A program made the translations under genes and the position numbers. This document shows, one piece after another, positions 13,583-26,110 of a stretch of 64,000 nt of DNA. The stretch's first letter is position 1. Each line of letters starts with the position of its first letter. The stretch comes from Stictocephala bisonia (taxonomy: Eukaryota > Arthropoda > Insecta > Hemiptera > Membracidae): NCBI GenBank assembly GCA_035578905.1, contig JAQJVL010000255.1, forward strand, positions 496,001 through 560,000, in the 5' to 3' direction. Under the pieces are notes generated by a model. It was not told the DNA's origin, ran no database searches, and was given only the letters and a program-made list of their open reading frames with translations.

Positions 13583-13655
13583 ACAGGAATATCCAGCTGT
13601 CTCAGGATTATCCAGCTGTATCAGGAATATCCAGCTGTATCAGAATTATCCAGTA
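13583..13655 (+). repeat. 19-bp tandem repeat, four units
   Basis: ggaatatccagctgtatca recurs at 13586, 13605, 13624 and 13643 with small changes. Confidence 0.9.
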
Positions 13656-14054
13656 TATCTAAAAGACTGCTGCCAATCTATGGGGAATACAAATCGGTTG
13701 ACGCCGTTCGGGCCCTTTTCCCGGAACCATCGCATATGAGAAATCTGGAGTATGGAGTTGTGAGCTGTTTCTCGACAACCACATATTTAAGATCACTTCA
13801 GTTTAGAGATAATCAGAGTCTATTGAAATGGGTGTGCTTCTGATATCTTACATGTTTTCTTGTAATCTTTTACTACCCGGTAACTTTTTGACTAGACGAA
13901 GGATTGAAATTATCTTAAAAGGTGTGAGCCAACCTGATGGAAACATTGGAAATATGACAAAGACTCTCACTAACAAATTTCACTTTCAAAGAAAGTATCC
14001 ACAGGGGAAAGAGAGAAAATGTGTAACTAGGAATGCATTTCGAAACTAAAATGC

Positions 14055-14240
14055 TCATTCTTTTGTGAATCCCTCTGGTCTGAGGTAGGTGAGCGTGGTT
14101 CGCCGAAATCGATCACCATAATATTTGTGCATTTTGTACTTGTATTGTAATATATTTGTACATTTTGTGCTTATATTGTAATAAATTTGTGTTGTGTGAC
14201 GTTTACTTGTACTGTATATGTACCAACACGTATTATGCCA
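14055..14240 (+). repeat. dispersed repeat with hammerhead-like motif, copy 1
   Basis: About 185 bp nearly identical to 49067-49248 in the same orientation (shared gtgagcgtggttc, cgaaatcgatcaccataata, tgcattttgtacttgtatt). It contains the hammerhead-like core at 14076-14118. The architecture resembles Penelope-like element ends, but no protein remains. Confidence 0.8.
14076..14118 (+). ncRNA. hammerhead-ribozyme-like motif (Penelope-type), candidate
   Basis: Order of elements: stem I strand tggt (14076-14079), core ctgaggt, one extra base, stem II ggtga/tcgcc closing a 7-base loop (14088-14104), then GAAA (14105-14108). A self-complementary stem III atcgat overlaps the last A, then C and stem I return strand acca (14115-14118). 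The layout matches the dimer-type hammerheads known from Penelope-like elements. The extra base before stem II and the A9-to-T change argue against full activity. Confidence 0.45.
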
Positions 14241-15944
14241 ATTAAGAAACTATTTAAAATACTTTGTAACACTGAAATCTTGATAAAAATCTGAAAATTA
14301 AAAACTTAAGAATGGAACCGAAATTGTCATATACCTAAAATAGAACATCCTATCCTAGAATCCTATTTATATTTGCAGATCCAGTGGTTTGCCACTGTTG
14401 AATAGAGGGTTTGAAGCAGTCGGTTTCACAATCTTTAAATACTGTCGTAAAATAAATTCGTATTCGGTGGTTGAGATCATTGAATATAATCAGATCAGAA
14501 GTCGTAAAAATCTAGGAAGGGCTTGATAAAAAACTGTTTATTCACTTCTGCAAGTATCTTGTAATTGTAGATTTGATGGAACTTTGAAGACTGAATATTA
14601 TCGACAGTTGCTCAAGTGTACTGTTACTCGTACGTGAAGTATTATACACTGCATGTAACATGTGTATATATGTATGAGTAGTGATATTTATAATCTTAAT
14701 TTTCACATATAAAATACAAAAACGATTTACTCACTAAATATCCGGAACCACTAAAAAGATGTTGATGGAATTCGGAGAAAGTGAAATGTTGTTACTTGTT
14801 GCTCCATTCGTCCTTTGGTGTCGTTGTGATAAATATATTTTCAAACATCTGCACTATAGTTAATGGAATATATTTCAGTTGTGTGTTTTTTTTAGTAATG
14901 CAGGTTTTGTAAAAGTTTTTCATCTGGTATTAATACCAAGAATTTGTTAAGGTAAACGTTGCTCATGAAAAAGAAGTCCTTTCTCTAGAAAACAAAAAGT
15001 AATCGTGTTTCTTCTCCGGATCGTTTTCATATGCGCTTTATCGTAGAGTGTTTTTATATTCCCCAACGTTTCAGTAAGACTACTTAGGTGAGTGTTAATT
15101 ACGCAGGTGTTAAGATAGGATAGGAGAATTCCAACAAGAGTCAGTATATTTTATTTTACATGAAATCTCACTTTTGTTTCTAGCGGGTCTGTTTTTAACG
15201 ATATAGTTATAGCAAGTTTTAATTGATGAGTGAAACGGTTCTCATTCTTGAGGTGTGGTTTTTTTCAAGAGTTTCTTTTCTCGTTATAGAATGTTACTCT
15301 CTGAACTAACACGACAATCGAACCTGGCTTAGAAAGAATCAATCAATTACGGCGTTGAGCAATCTTCAAGTATTTCTCATCTTTGAATTGCCGATGATAT
15401 CAATAATTTAACTGACTATGGGAAAGAATTCAATTTTATAAGTTCCTATTTATGAATCGATGTGGCGTTCCGATTAAATTATATTTTTACATTGTTATTT
15501 AAAAGTATACCTGTTTTAATATATAAGCTGTTTGTGTATGAAATCATGAGAAATGTACGCAATACTGCACAATGATGATAATGCTTCAACACGATTAAAT
15601 GGTATTATATTGCACTCGACTGGAACATACCGACGTTCTCAGACCATTCTTAGAGCACAACATTCAGGAAACATAAAAGGGCCACTGGAAACATACTTAT
15701 ATTATGAAATAAATTCAATGTCCTTAGAAAAATGCTAATGTACCGGTAGGGTACGTGAATTCAGAATTACCTTCAGTTCGCCACGGCTAAACATCCTCAC
15801 CAAGATGGAAGGAACAGACTTGGTGCAACATGAATTATTGAATATATTCTGTCATATTGTTGCCATTTAATTATGTTATATATTATAAAATATAAATATA
15901 ACATATTCATATTTTTTGCCTCCAGAATCGTTTTAGTAACTAAT
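14241..15944. other. noncoding sequence with a fragment of a dispersed repeat
   Basis: Around 14705-14800, acgatttactcactaaatat and ccggaaccactaaaaag resemble the start of the dispersed repeats at 23505 and 50638. Nothing else is supported. Confidence 0.4.
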
Positions 15945-16383
15945 TTAACTAGGGTTACTTACCCGATACCGTCAACAATTCTAGTGATGCTTAGTAATTG
16001 TTGATTACTATAGTTTCGACCTCATTGGGTCATTATCAAATCATACAAGACGTCAGTTTCACAATCTCACTTCTGACTTGAAGTTTGTCAATTGCATGTA
16101 ATGTAAATGTAATAATAAAACTGTGGACTTGTAACACATATTCACATTAACATATGATAGATAGATATGTATAAATGTTAATGTGAATATGTGTTACAAG
16201 TCCACAGTTTTATTATTACATTTACATTACATGCAATTGACAAACTTCAAGTCAGAAGTGAGATTGTGAAACTGACGTCTTGTATGATTTGATAATGACC
16301 CAATGAGGTCGAAACTATAGTAATCAACAATTACTAAGCATCACTAGAATCGTTGACGGTATCGGGTAAGTAACCCTAGTTAA
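15945..16383. mobile_element. 439-bp foldback element with 208-bp inverted arms
   Basis: The left arm 15945-16152 and right arm 16176-16383 are near-perfect reverse complements around a 23-base spacer. The outermost bases are TTAACTAGGGTTACTTACCC on the left and its complement on the right. Because TTAA is itself palindromic it may be a target duplication (piggyBac or Kolobok style) or part of the arms. Each arm carries a Penelope-type motif (see 16289-16325). No coding capacity; mobilisation must be in trans. Confidence 0.85.
16289..16325 (+). ncRNA. degenerate hammerhead-like motif in foldback arm
   Basis: ttgataa, one extra base, stem gacc/ggtc with loop caatga, then GAAA and a self-complementary actatagt stem III followed by A. 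Two core positions deviate (C3 to T, G8 to A), so it is probably a decayed version. The left arm has the same motif on the minus strand. Confidence 0.35.
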
Positions 16384-16815
16384 AAAAAATTAAATATAAC
16401 ATGTATTCATATATGAGTTTACTCTATCATTATGATTCATTATTATTATGGTACTAGTAGTATTTTCTTGTAAAAGTGTGCTGTATTGATTAATTGATCC
16501 AGTTGGAAATTTTACACTTTCAACTGTGTGGTTGTTTGCACTCGAGGTTGTAACTATTACAGCAACCTGTTCCATAAGTGTGTTTGTTCCTGTACCAACG
16601 TTATTAAAAAGCGAAACTCAAATAACTTTGACAAATCGGTTCTTGAAATCACCTTTTATGGCCATAGAAAATAAACAAACAAAACAACTTGCAGTAAACT
16701 ATGTTCTAACCTTCACTTTTACAACGACAGTGTTAAAAACGTGTATTACGCGTGCGCGGGATCGAGTAAAAACGTCGAAACTGGGCCAACTGCAGACGGA
16801 GTACGACTGTACGTA
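16384..16815. other. noncoding sequence
   Basis: An open frame (16526-16864) has no recognisable similarity and runs into a minisatellite. Confidence 0.35.
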
Positions 16816-16905
16816 TGGCTCATTACCACCGTACGTGTGTGGGTGGGTGGTGGGTGGATCATAACTACCGTATGTGTATGGGTGGGTCGGTGAGTCTGTG
16901 CCCCA
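16816..16905 (+). repeat. 36-bp G-rich minisatellite, about two units
   Basis: ccgtacgtgtgtgggtgggt and ccgtatgtgtatgggtgggt match the unit found at 40560-40750. Runs of GGG separated by one base are present. Confidence 0.8.
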
Positions 16906-17670
16906 CATGCTGAGAAGTGGGCTTCGTAAAAAAATATTGAAGTTGACGCCTTCAATTTCCTTGTGCTACAATTGGGGCATCAGTGGTGGTACTTTAACAC
17001 TCTTTTCAAACTTCTTTTATATGATATGAATAAATGTAATTAATTTATTGGCTTGTTTTTGCCGATATTTTCTGGGACTGTTACTTAGAGCAACACAATC
17101 TTTCCATCTGATGAAATATAAAATATATAAACATTCATATTGTAAATTTAAAATAAAGGTTGTTCTTTAGTTTATAGGTTGATGTGTCTGTGTAATCCGC
17201 CTATATAGCAACCCTCAATTTCTGTATGGTAAGCCTATAGCCCTCTAACATATGTGTGGATCCCATTATAGTCTGATAGATCCTTTTCCTATGTTACTTT
17301 CCACAGTTACCCGTTGAGGTTTCGCATAAACCAAACCAATGGTTAAACAGTTTGTTTTATTAAAAAAGTGACATAATTTTTCGACTCTCAGTTAATTATT
17401 TAATAAGCATTAAGGTAATAAAAAATTATGTCAAAATCAAATTAAAGATATCAGTATGCCCGTCCATAGTTAATTATTAATTTTTGAGAGGGTAAAACGC
17501 GTTAAAATTCTTATTTATTATTGGCTATTTTTAGTCAGGACTGGATATAATATACGTAACAATGTTAATATTTCCATTTTATCTGCAAGCGTGTAAATAT
17601 TCGAAGTAAAAGATAATAAGTTATGAGGAAAAAGATGATTTCAGTAGGTGTTTGTTCGATAATTTTAAAG
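16906..17670. other. AT-rich sequence, nothing recognised
   Basis: No feature supported. Confidence 0.35.
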
Positions 17671-19036
17671 CTCGCTTTCTTTGGTCCTGTTACTCGATAG
17701 GCCTCACGTGTGACCAGTAAGTTCCCGACCTGTTTTCTTTGGTCTTGTTACTCGGTAGTTCTAACGTGTGACCAGTAAGTTCCCGACCTGTTTTCTTTGG
17801 TCTTGTTACTCGATAGTTCTAACGTGTGACCAGTAAGTTCCCGACCTGTTTTCTTTGGTCTTGTTACTCGATAGGCCTCACGTGTGACCAGTAAGTTCCC
17901 GACCTGTTTTCTTTGGTCTTGTTACTCGGTAGTTCTCACGTGTGACCAGTAAGTTCCCGACCTGTTTTCTTTGGTCCTGTTACTCGGTAGTTGTCACGTG
18001 TGACCATTAAGTTCCCGACCTGTTTTCTTTGGTCTTGTTACTCGGTAGTTCTCACGTGTGACCAGTAAGTTCCCGACCTGTTTTCTTTGGTCTTGTTACT
18101 CGGTAGTTGTCACGTGTGACCAGTAAGTTCCCCACCCGTTTCATTTGGTCTAGTTAGTCGGTAGTTCTCACGTGTAACCAGTAAGTTCCCGACCTGTTTT
18201 CTTTGGTCTTGTTACTCGGTAGTTCTCACGTGTGACCAGTAAGTTCCCGACCTGTTTTCTTTGGTCTTGTTACTCGGTAGTTCTCACGTGTGACAGTTAG
18301 GTCCCGACCTGTTTTCTTTGGTCTTGTTACTTGGTAGTTGTCACGTGTGACCAGTAAGTTCCCGACCTGTTTTCTTTGGTCTTGTTACTCGGTAGTTCTC
18401 ACGTGTGACAGTTAGGTCCCGACCTGTTTTCTTTGGTCTTGTTACTCGGTAGTTGTCACGTGTGACCAGTAAGTTCCCGACCTGTTTTCTTTGGTCTTGT
18501 TACTCGGTAGTTCTCACGTGTGACCAGTAAGTTCCCGACCTGTTTTCTTTGGTCTTGTTACTCGGTAGTTGTCACGTGTGACCAGTAAGTTCCCGACCTG
18601 TTTTCTTTGGTCTTGTTACTCGGTAGTTGTCACGTGTGACCAGTAAGTTCCCCACCCGTTTCATTTGGTCTAGTTAGTCGGTAGTTCTCACGTGTAACCA
18701 GTAAGTTCCCGACCTGTTTTCTTTGGTCCTGTTACTCGGTAGTTGTCACGTGTGACCAGTAAGTTCCCGACCTGTTTTCTTTGGTCTTGTTACTCGGTAG
18801 TTCTCACGTGTAACCAGTAAGTTCCCGACCTGTTTTCTTTGGTCTTGTTACTCGGTAGTTGTCACGTGTGACCAGTAAGTTCCCCACCCGTTTCATTTGG
18901 TCTAGTTACTCGATAGTTCTCACGTGTAACCAGTAAGTTCCCGACCTGTTTTCTTTGGTCTTGTTACTCGGTAGTTCTCACGTGTGACAGTTAGGTCCCC
19001 ACCCGTTTTCTTTGGTCTTGTTACTAGGTAGGCCTC
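17671..19036 (+). repeat. 58-bp satellite array with CACGTG, about 23 units
   Basis: The unit is gttactcggtagttctcacg plus tgtgaccagtaagttcccga and cctgttttctttggtctt; period 58 (17764 to 17822). Most units include the palindrome CACGTG. A divergent unit (ccccacccgtttcatttgg, tagttag) recurs near 18130, 18650 and 18885, and a shortened gacagttagg unit near 18290, 18408 and 18988, pointing to higher-order duplication. Confidence 0.95.
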
Positions 19037-19744
19037 TCTTGACCACCAGAAGCAGCAAATATTCATTAGGCCAATGGAACCGGATATTAGTCCCAACTTT
19101 CCAGCTACCGCAGCCAAAACTGTGTGTCTACTTTTTCTGTGCCCAGCTAAAAAACCAGTTAGATCCCACACCACAGATTGATCCTGGTGGAGGCTACCTG
19201 GCAGTGAGCCTGTCGCGTTTACAATAGTTTTTTATACGGGTTTCCTCGTCTCATCAGTGCGTTCATCTATCCACCCTACATATAAGAACTAAATTTATGT
19301 TTTATCAGTCGAGGTATAAAATAAACTATAAAATAATCTAGAGCGATGCCTTAAAAAAGTGAATTGTGATTTTTTAAACAATTTTTTAGCATACAAATAT
19401 CACACAAAATAGAATAATTTCTTAATTTGCATATAACGCGTTGATATAAGTATACAAAAGTAGGGGACATCTCACAACATAACTTAATCATAATATAAGT
19501 AAAGGCCATACAATATACAAATATTATGGTAATTGAGTTAGGTAACGATGTTCACCATCCCTAGACTTAGAAAGATTTACAATCAAATAGTGCAGACCAT
19601 TTATTGGTTCATGATATTTTTACCGTGGAAATCATATAATATGGTTTGTTATTAAAATTTATTAGCATCTTGTTGTAGAAAAATACAGAATTAAATTTAT
19701 TTATGCATGAAGATTTTAACATGATACAGGATGCGCGAGAGATG
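19037..19744. other. noncoding sequence, nothing recognised
   Basis: Ordinary AT-rich DNA between two satellites. Confidence 0.35.
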
Positions 19745-22315
19745 TAAATAGCTTATCTGTGGTGATATACATATTACAGGTGTAAAGTACTTATCTGTGG
19801 TGATATACATACTACAAGTGTAAAGTACTTATCTGTGGTGATATACATATTACAGGTTTAAAGTACTAATCTTTGGTGATATACATACTACAGGTGTAAA
19901 GTATTTATCTGTGGTGATACATGTATTCCAGGTGTAAAGTACTTATCTGTGGTGATACATATATTCCAGGTGTAAAGTACTTATATGTGGTGATACATAT
20001 ATTCCAGGTGTAAAGTACTTATCTGTGGTGATACATATATTGCAGGTGTAAAGTACTTATCTGTGGTGATATACATATATTCCAGGTGTAAAGTACTTAT
20101 CTATGGTGATACATATATTGCAGGTGTAAAGTACTTATCTGTGGTGATACATATATTGCAGGTGTAAAGTACTTATCTGTGGTGATACATATATTGCATG
20201 TGTAAAGTACTTATCTGTGGCGATACATATATTGCAGGTGTAAAGTACTTATCTGTGGTGATACATATATTGCAGGTGTAAAGTACTTATCTGTGGTGAT
20301 ATACATATATTCCAGGTGTAAAGTACTTATCTGTGGCGATACATATATTGCATGTGTAAAGTACTTATCTGTGGTGATACATATATTGCAGGTGTAAAGT
20401 ACTTATATGTGGTGATACATATATTGCAGGTGTAAAGTACTTATATGTGGTGATACATATATTGCAGGTGTAAAGTACTTATCTGTGGTGATACATATAT
20501 TGCAGGTGTAAAGTACTTATCTGTGGTGATACATATATTGCAGGTATAAAGTACTTATCTGTGGTGATACATATATTGCAGGTGTAAAGTACTTATCTGT
20601 GGTGATATACATATATTCCAGGTGTAAAGTACTTATCTGTGGCGATACATATATTGCAGGTGTAAAGTACTTATCTGTGGTGATACATATATTGCAGGTG
20701 TAAAGTACTTATATGTGGTGATACATATATTGCAGGTGTAAAGTACTTATCTGTGGTGATACATATATTGCAGGTGTAAAGTACTTATATGTGTCAATAA
20801 ATATATTGCAGGTGTAAAGTACTTATCTGTGGCGATACATATATTGCAGGTGTAAAGTACTTATCTGGGGTGATACATATATTGCAGGTGTAAAGTACTT
20901 ATATGTGGTGATACATATATTGAAGGTGTAAAGTACTTATATGTGGTGATACATATATTGCAGGTGTAAAGTACTTATCTGTGGCGATACATATATTGCA
21001 GGTGTAAAGTACTTATCTGTGGTGATACATATATTGCAGGTGTAAAGTACTTATCTGTGGTGATACATATATTGCAGGTGTAAAGTACTTATATGTGGTG
21101 ATACATATATTGCAGGTGTAAAGTACTTATCTGTGGTGATACATATATTGCAGGTGTAAAGTACTTATATGTGGTGATACATATATTGCAGGTGTAAAGT
21201 ACTTATCTGTGGTGATACATATATTGCAGGTGTAAAGTACTTATCTGTGGTGATATACATATATTCCAGGTGTAAAGTACTTATCTGTGGCGATACATAT
21301 ATTGCAGGTGTAAAGTACTTATCTGTGGCGATACATATATTGCAGGTGTAAAGTACTTATATGTGGTGATACATATATTGCAGGTGTAAAGTACTTATCT
21401 GTGGTGATACATATATTGCAGGTGTAAAGTACTTATATGTGGCGATACATATATTGCAGGTGTAAAGTACTTATCTGTGGCGATACATATATTGCATGTG
21501 TAAAGTACTTATCTGTGGCGATACATATATTGCAGGTGTAAAGTACTTATCTGTGGCGATACATATATTGCAGGTGTAAAGTACTTATATGTGGTGATAC
21601 ATATATTGCAGGTGTAAAGTACTTATATGTGGTGATACATATATTGCAGGTGTAAAGTACTTATCTGTGGTGATACATATATTGCAGGTGTAAAGTACTT
21701 ATATGTGGTGATACATATATTGCAGGTGTAAAGTACTTATCTGTGGTGATACATATATTGCAGGTGTAAAGTACTTATCTGTGGTGATATACATATATTC
21801 CAGGTGTAAAGTACTTATCTGTGGCGATACATATATTGCATGTGTAAAGTACTTATCTGTGGCGATACATATATTGCAGGTGTAAAGTACTTATCTGTGG
21901 TGATACATATATTGCAGGTGTAAAGTACTTATATGTGGTGATACATATATTGCAGGTGTAAAGTACTTATCTGTGGTGATACATATATTGCAGGTGTAAA
22001 GTACTTATATGTGGCGATACATATATTCCAGGTGTAAAGTACTTATCTGTGGTGATACATATATTGCAGGTGTAAAGTATTTATCTGTGGTGATATACAT
22101 ACTATAGGTGAAAAGTACTTATCTGTTGTCATATACATACTACAGGTGTAAAGTATTTATCTGTGGTGATACATATATTCCAGGTGTAAAGTACTTATAT
22201 GTGGTGATACATATAATCTAGCTGTAAAGTACTTATCTGTGGTGATATACATACTACAGGTGTAAAGTATTTATCTGTGGTGATATACATATATTCCAGG
22301 TGTAAAATATTGATA
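19745..22315 (+). repeat. 38-bp satellite array, about 67 units
   Basis: The unit is gtgtaaagtacttatctgtg plus gtgatacatatattgcag. Units with atatacatatattcc are two bases longer (40) and recur at about 20064, 20294, 20604, 21247 and 21784, marking higher-order copies. End units are more diverged (tactacagg). It is the longest single array in the window. Confidence 0.95.
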
Positions 22316-23022
22316 TCATTGGTCAATCATAAAAGAGGTCTGTGGTGATATATTTCCCACTTATTGTCAGCGATTTTCACATTTTAATATTGGACTAAAA
22401 GACACAGTAATGCTTGAATTTACTATTTTTATAAGGACATATACGTTTTATAATAATTCATAAACCCCTTGTTAACTTTGTTTTTGAAATTTGTTAATGA
22501 TGGAGTATCAGATGAGGGAGACAAAGGTAGTTGGACATTTGCCATCATTACGTGAAAATTACCAATCACGACGTTTCGATTTGGTAAAACCCAAACCTTT
22601 TTCAAGTGCTAAAAATCTAAATTACATCTACACAAACATGTTATAAAACTACGTTCTTAAACTAATAAACTTATCTACTTTAATAATTATCTACATTTTT
22701 ACCTAGATCCTAGAATGGGGTCAACAAAATCAACTTATACTAAATATAAAATGTTAACAGGGTTAAATTAATGTAACCAATTAGGCGCTGTCAAGGTCAT
22801 GATATCAACGAAAAAATTTTAAAACACAATTAAAATTAATATTCAAATCAGACTGAAATAAGATTACATTAACTAATCATAAATATATGGTACCTGAAAA
22901 ACACTATTAATTTAAAATAACATCCAACATGTACAAAAATGATATATATGACTCGGAAGGGCTGAGACTACTATTACAATTAAAGTTAAATTAGCTCGTA
23001 ATGAATGATGGGTGTCTAGTGG
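22316..23022. other. nab: AT-rich sequence upstream of nab exon
   Basis: Probably nab intron or 5' flank; no additional exon seen. Confidence 0.4.
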
Positions 23023-23050
23023 TTGTTGAAGTATGAGGTTTGTGTTCCAG

Positions 23051-23152
23051 TGGTGTTGACGCTGAGCCCCACCAACGAAGCAGAGCTGCAGCTGTACCGG
23101 GTGATGCAACGAGCCAGTCTACTCGCTTACTACGACACCCTTCTGGAGATGG
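23051..23152 (+). CDS. nab: nab co-repressor, exon with first part of NCD1 domain
   Basis: The exon encodes the start of the NCD1 domain of a NAB (NGFI-A/EGR-binding) transcriptional co-repressor, a nuclear protein that binds EGR-type zinc-finger activators through NCD1. The translation contains ELQLYRVMQRASLLAYYDTL, which follows the family pattern closely. The acceptor is tgtgttccag just before 23051 and the donor is gtaagt just after 23152. The exon opens with two bases of a split codon and ends with one base (g), which joins 'ga' of the next exon to give Gly in the conserved MGGDDV stretch. An in-frame ATG at 23023 lies upstream of the acceptor, so a start there is possible, but a split codon fed by an upstream exon seems likelier. 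No upstream exon was recognised. Identity rests on strong motif similarity recognised by eye. Confidence 0.9.
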
Positions 23153-23504
23153 GTAAGTCTCCCCACTATGTGTACACACAGATATACTCATTAGTTTCAT
23201 TTTTAGTATTAGAAAATAAAAATTGTTTGTATTTGATACAACCTAATAAATAAACAATATTAATATACGGGTGATGGGCCAGAGTCACTTGAACCCTAGC
23301 AGTTACTCAGTATCAATTTGGTTTTAACTTGTCAGCTATCTGTTAAAGCGGTTCTGTTTTGAGGTTATGTTGAAAGTAGTTTTTATAATTTGGTAACAAA
23401 GCCAAGAACCTTAATTCGTGTAAACAATAAAATATAACTTTAAAAAAATGTTAACTACTGTCGCAAAGCATTTTTATAAAGTGACTTATGGACCACCCTG
23501 TATA

Positions 23505-24002
23505 AAATCCAAATAGAATGTACTCACTCATCACGAAATATCCGAAACCACTGAACAGATTTTGATGAAAGTTAGCTTTTGTATCGGAGTGATCCACTAA
23601 GAAAGGATTTATTGAAATTGTATTCCTAAAGGGTAGAAAGAGACCCCCAAACTTATCTTTTTTTCTATAAGAGTAACATTGATATTAATTTAATTAAATA
23701 ATTTATTTCAAACAGCTGCTATACAAAAACAAAAACATAACACATAAGCTTGGCTAATTTTGTTTTCATTGTGAAATGTTTAAGGTAATTTCTACTTACT
23801 TTGACATGATTGCACTACTTTGCATCACCCAAAAGAAGACTTTTAGGGGTTTCTTACATATGTAACTTTGTTATTTAGGAGAACGGAAGTAGGATGAGCT
23901 TTTATACTAATGTGATGGTTTAGAGAGAATCACGGAGAGAGAGGAGTGAGCAAGTGTAGAGAACCACCCTAAAGCAAAGAAAGGACTGCCAGCTAGTACA
24001 AT
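23505..24002 (+). repeat. dispersed transposon remnant (Helitron-like end), copy A
   Basis: About 500 bp similar throughout to 50638-51105 in the same orientation (shared gaacagattttgatgaaa-like, taaataatttatttcaaa, ttttcattgtgaaatgttta-like and gtgatggtttagag stretches). It finishes in agctagt, as Helitrons often end in CTRR. No Rep/helicase remains, so the class is inferred. Confidence 0.6.
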
Positions 24003-24742
24003 ATAATTAGGAAAACACTTATTTCAAATCCAAAAAAAATCATTAACTAAATAGTATATAAGAATAAGAATATATTTATTTTCTCGAAATATATACATAA
24101 AATACATATAATTACATTCAAACATAAAAAGGTTTCTTCTTAATTCTCTGTTAACAAAATAAAACTTATACTACTAGAACAAAACCTTTCATAAATTACA
24201 TATTTCAAGAAAATACTAGGACCTCCTAAGGCAATGCCTGTTTTAGAGGTTCCTTCTTTTCAAATAAATCTTAATATGCGCATGAGCAAATAATATTAAT
24301 TTAAAATAAAAAATCCCAATTCTTCAAAATATAAACACTAATATAAAAACATAAATAAAAACATAATATAAATGCATAATATCACTTCTATATACGGATC
24401 CACATTGTAATATAATCTTTCAAACTTTCTATGTAAAGCCTAGCCAAAGAGAAAAAATGGCCGTTTTCTTTTGGCCGCGGTGAACGCCTCAGTTAATTTA
24501 CATCTTTGTACATCTCTCGTAATAAGTACTAAGTTTATCCTTCAAGATTTTAGGGGATAAAGAGGGTCTGACAAGTTGCTAGTCCTGCCCTCTTATGACG
24601 AACTGGAGAAATAACTACTCGACACACATTTAGCGCATTATTGGATGCGCACTTTGTTTATTTCTTCCCTGTAGAATAGCCTAATATCCCGTAAGCACTA
24701 CAGATTTGTTTAGACATTCAACATTGTATGACTTATTTACAG
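24003..24742. other. nab: first visible nab intron, AT-rich part
   Basis: No further feature; ends in the acceptor ttatttacag used by the 24743 exon. Confidence 0.5.
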
Positions 24743-24880
24743 GAGGGGACGATGTTCGGCAGCTTTGTGAGGCTGGAGAGGAAGAGTTCCTGGAGATCAT
24801 GGCCCTAGTGGGAATGGCCTCCAAACCCCTTCATGTACGTAGGCTCCAAAAGGCACTTCAGGAATGGCTTACCAACCCAG
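24743..24880 (+). CDS. nab: nab co-repressor, exon with rest of NCD1 domain
   Basis: This exon completes NCD1. It reads [20 protein letters not shown] and then [20 protein letters not shown], ending in a Trp-containing EWLTNP segment. This is the most conserved part of NAB proteins from insects to vertebrates. The acceptor is ttatttacag before 24743 and the donor is gttagt after 24880. The exon is 138 bases, begins with two bases of a split codon and ends with one, as the previous exon does, so phases agree on both sides. The intron before it is 1590 bases; the one after is about 33.6 kb. The reading frame is intact and, unlike the flanks, rich in G and C. Confidence 0.95.
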
Positions 24881-26079
24881 GTTAGTCTTAACACTGGGGC
24901 CTACTAGAAGATGCTTAAAAACGCTATTATCCTTCAGATTTACATTTGTTACTGTCATGGAGTTACGGTGGAGCATATCTGACGACCATCTAAACTCACA
25001 ATTTATGTATATACCAATACAAGCAACAATACATTCTAATTACAAAAAGACTTTAATGACCTTGAACCACTGTAAGTAATATACACACAAATAAGTATGG
25101 CTACTGATATCCTTCAAAACATATACAGAGTGTCTACAAAGTCCTACACCAGCTTAATAGTTTCTGAACGATTACAGACAAATTAATTAAACTTACTACA
25201 GTATTACTGCACCTACACATACCAGGGGGACGGCCAGCAAGGAGCCAGAAGAGGGCATAGGTCGAGTAGTACATCACATCAAAGGTCTGGAAGTAGAAAA
25301 TAGACCCTCAGATCCAACCTCAAATGGCCCACTCTTAAAAAAATTACGCCGTTCTAGACAGTTTTTTCTTGACTTAATTTGGGAAAGTTAAACCATTGAT
25401 TTTATATACAAATAGATTTCCGATCCAATGTTAAATTTTGAGTCTCAAAATATCAGCTGTTTTTGTGGTCCATTGTGGAGCGCTAGTGTAGCTCCATGTA
25501 AATGTAATGCAGTTTAAAACAGCTGTGGTTGCGGGCCACACTAACTAACAAAATTACTGCCACAAATATTCCTATTAGATGGTTTATCTATTGTAGGTGT
25601 ATATAATCAAGGGTTAAACTTTGTAAATATATACTGGACTAAAGAAATAGTTTCGTGGGTAGTTCTTCTCTTCACATCCAATGGTGGATAGTTCTCAAGC
25701 AGTTCGACAAAAATAATCTACGTGAGCATAAGATGTACATAATATTAAAGGGGTTGTCTACTGTCTAGCACAGGTGAGTACCACAAACAGCACTTAAAAA
25801 GGTTGATTCAGTACAAAATGACAAATGTTCAAAGAGTTTACTTGATTGTAGTAAGCACTTTATTAGTGGCCATAATTTAAGTGGACTAATAAACCAAAGA
25901 AAAAAATCTGTTGTATGTATTATGCCTGTCATACAAATGTAAATTATGAAGTTAGCTGTGAACAAGGGTTAGCAATTCGAGAAGAAATGTAATTAAACTT
26001 TGTAGTAATGTACACCAAACATTTAGACATCTGTATTTTAATAATATTTCGTATAGCCAGGGGATGGGCCCCGCAGGAA
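24881..26079. other. nab: nab intron, proximal unique part
   Basis: Mostly noncoding. acagagtgtctacaaagtcc near 25129 resembles the terminal sequence of Tc1/IS630-type insect transposons and could be a small relic; not firmly supported. Confidence 0.35.
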
Positions 26080-26110
26080 TTCTTTAAAATTTTAAATGTA
26101 AGCCTTGAGT

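Noticed and set aside
19745..22315. CRISPR-like regular repeat pattern
   Set aside because: Units are contiguous with no unique spacers; it is a plain satellite in a eukaryotic genome.
23023..23050. nab start codon at 23023
   Set aside because: The ATG lies upstream of a good acceptor (tgtgttccag) and the residues between are unlike NAB; possible but less likely than an upstream start exon.
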